A stretch of 64,000 bases of DNA from Opitutia bacterium ISCC 52 (GTDB lineage Bacteria; Verrucomicrobiota; Verrucomicrobiia; Opitutales; UBA2995), in the NCBI GenBank assembly GCA_014529675.2, contig CP076040.1, forward strand, positions 4,677,501 to 4,741,500, in the 5' to 3' direction. The notes under the pieces were generated by a model that had not been told where the DNA came from, made no database searches, and was given only the letters and a program-made list of their open reading frames with translations. Shown in pieces: positions 63,971 through 64,000 of this stretch (position 1 is the stretch's first letter; every line of letters starts with the position of its first letter). The position numbers were made by a program, and so were the translations under genes.

Positions 63971-64000
63971 GGAAAGTGTTACTGGCCGAAGAGGGCTTGT

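Overview
The window is ordinary bacterial chromosome: about 50 densely packed genes on both strands, with no tRNA, rRNA, CRISPR array, intact insertion sequence or prophage that I could see. The gene set points to a Gram-negative-type heterotroph. It includes lipoproteins, Lgt, an O-antigen ligase-like protein, RfbA, an Abi/CPBP protease, menaquinone genes menC and menE, pyruvate dehydrogenase, glycogen synthesis (GlgC) and the SUF iron-sulfur pathway. Base composition is moderate, Shine-Dalgarno sequences are weak or absent at many starts, and there are lysine/alanine-rich protein tails. Together these suggest Verrucomicrobiota, probably Opitutae-like. That placement is inference from protein character, not from a marker gene search.

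Layout. 0-3.4 kb: a minus-strand fur-like/sufC/sufB/sufD operon cut by the window edge. 3.4-8.9 kb: trxB, tatD, HPr, a Ski2-like helicase and a degenerate FmdB protein. 9-11.8 kb: a membrane flavoprotein-polyferredoxin fusion and a small membrane protein. 12-17.5 kb: a secreted protein, a coiled-coil/HTH/lysine-rich DNA-binding protein, an MsbA-like exporter, a lipoprotein and a rhodanese. 17.6-23.9 kb: a plus-strand housekeeping run (manC, ruvX, truA, CPBP protease, comF, accD, folC). 23.9-27.5 kb: purA and guaB, the two enzymes that divide IMP between AMP and GMP, separated by a strongly structured intergenic region. 27.6-31.6 kb: menC, menE and polX. 31.6-35.8 kb: a giant fucokinase-like/uridylyltransferase fusion with a GalU-like partner. 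35.8-39.7 kb: an unstable patch with repeats, a VapBC-type toxin-antitoxin, rfbA plus a remnant of a second rfbA, and an O-antigen ligase abutting a broken gene. 39.8-44 kb: a Nudix gene and pdhA-pdhB-pdhC. 44.1-47.9 kb: a phosphosugar mutase, a UDP-sugar pyrophosphorylase and an FtsB-like gene. 48.1-48.8 kb: two truncated genes joined tail to tail. 49-55 kb: hisG, agmatine deiminase, a membrane protein and rpsA. 55-60 kb: rpoD, glmS, glgC and a dead tandem Usp gene. 60-64 kb: lgt, a CorC/CNNM protein, and gcvT-gcvH.

How the genes fit together. Several clusters supply activated sugars for glycogen and envelope polymers: GlmS, GlgC, the mutase, the UAP1-like enzyme, ManC, RfbA, the GalU-like protein and the kinase/uridylyltransferase fusion. 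The most novel-looking coding content is the 1108-residue fusion, which combines activities like those of Bacteroides FKP but in reverse order and with a UDP-sugar-type transferase. Next is the 777-residue redox protein, whose flavoprotein part appears circularly permuted and fused to a NapH/CcoG-like membrane ferredoxin. The clearest genome-dynamics signals are the tail-to-tail junction at a palindromic CTCGAG core (48.55 kb), the two-lesion Usp pseudogene (59.3 kb), the 7-bp-repeat frameshift (39.57 kb), the rfbA remnant between 10-bp direct repeats (37.9 kb), and the nested 14-bp inverted repeats between guaB and purA (25.7-25.9 kb).
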